This document shows positions 63,783-64,000 of a stretch of DNA of 64,000 nt, piece by piece. A program made the translations under genes and the position numbers. Within the stretch, counting starts at the first letter, position 1; every line of letters starts with the position of its first letter. The stretch is from Mycoplasma phocimorsus. Its GTDB lineage: Bacteria; Bacillota_I; Bacilli_A; Mycoplasmatales; Metamycoplasmataceae. The notes under the pieces were generated by a model. It ran no database searches, was not told where the DNA came from, and was given only the letters and a program-made list of their open reading frames with translations. Where the stretch lies: positions 62,001 to 126,000 of the forward strand of contig NZ_JASEJT010000007.1 in NCBI RefSeq assembly GCF_030077875.1, read 5' to 3'.

Positions 63783-64000
63783 ATGATATTAGAACTTAAC
63801 AGAGACAATTTACAAAAATATTTAGAAGAACAGGGGCCAAAAGATTTTATTTCAATAGCTCGTTTTTTTAGAATTGACAAAAAGAATAATAAACTTTTAT
63901 CTGAGTTTTTATCGAATTTAACGATAAACCATTATATATTTCATAATAGAAAAAGTGATGAATATTATTTTATGAAATATTTAAAAACTATTAATGGAGA
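63783..64000 (+). CDS. rnr: Ribonuclease R, N-terminal part
   Basis: 72 residues visible before the window ends. Starts 2 bases after the secG stop. The N-terminal winged-helix-like segment (KDFISIARFFRIDKKNNKLLSEFL) and the position after secG support RNase R/VacB, a 3'-5' exoribonuclease. The catalytic domain is outside. Confidence 0.75.
   Translation, partial: MILELNRDNLQKYLEEQGPKDFISIARFFRIDKKNNKLLSEFLSNLTINHYIFHNRKSDEYYFMKYLKTING

Overview
The window is chromosomal DNA of a wall-less mollicute that reads UGA as tryptophan (genetic code 4). Many reading frames stay open only if UGA is Trp, for example potB, pknB, secA, dnaX, the roughly 1060-residue helicase and secG. The window also carries the tRNA-Trp with a UCA anticodon that makes this possible. 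Very high A+T, tiny spacers, no wall genes, PotABC, a lipoprotein and two 16S-23S operons in direct tandem without an adjacent 5S gene fit a Mycoplasma of the hominis/bovis type. The tandem rrn layout is known from M. agalactiae and M. bovis, but I cannot name the species. The ROK sugar kinase, pgi and gapA suggest a sugar fermenter.

Layout. 1-5.7 kb: partial YitT-family membrane protein, a HAD-potA-potB-potC operon without potD, and a membrane protein of unknown role. 5.7-9.7 kb: gyrB, uvrC and tRNA-Trp(CCA). 9.7-19.8 kb: two near-identical copies of 16S-23S, transcribed right to left, each with RNase III stems and a terminator. 20-26.6 kb: recA-ymdB, tRNA-Trp(UCA), mutM, hpt, an eight-gene tRNA cluster in the Bacillus-like order Pro-Ala-Met-Ile-Ser-fMet-Asp-Phe, fmt and rmuC. 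26.6-30.8 kb: nusA-ylxR-infB plus a small membrane protein, then tRNA-Ser. 31-40.6 kb: ROK kinase, a TIGR02206 membrane protein with dnaX-ebfC-recR, pgi-ppa, rpmB, gapA, truB and a second HAD phosphatase.

40.6-43.5 kb is the most plastic stretch. Two decayed IS3-like elements face each other, next to two tandem paralogous two-helix membrane proteins, with an apparent relic of the HAD gene tail between the paralogs. 43.5-49.4 kb: uvrB, then gmk-stp-pknB-rsgA-rpe, a phospho-signalling and ribosome-assembly operon with overlapping stops and starts. 49.4-50.6 kb: a third IS relic. 50.6-56.2 kb: secA with a long acidic tail, rplK-rplA behind an L1-type leader, rplU-rpmA, and a TM2 protein. 56.2-59.7 kb: an SF1 helicase with a C-terminal nuclease-like domain, overlapping a membrane-anchored PTS EIIB-like protein. 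Both have lost a catalytic residue of their family. 60-64 kb: trxA, efp with an Asp23-like gene, a lipoprotein with an extra membrane helix, an RsuA/RluB synthase, secG and the start of rnr.

Most genes are housekeeping. The best candidates for something less described are the EIIB-like/helicase pair, the tandem two-helix paralogs, the lipoprotein at 61.3 kb, the EF-P with arginine at its tip, and several promoters whose -10 box sits about 7 bases from the ATG and so predict leaderless mRNAs.
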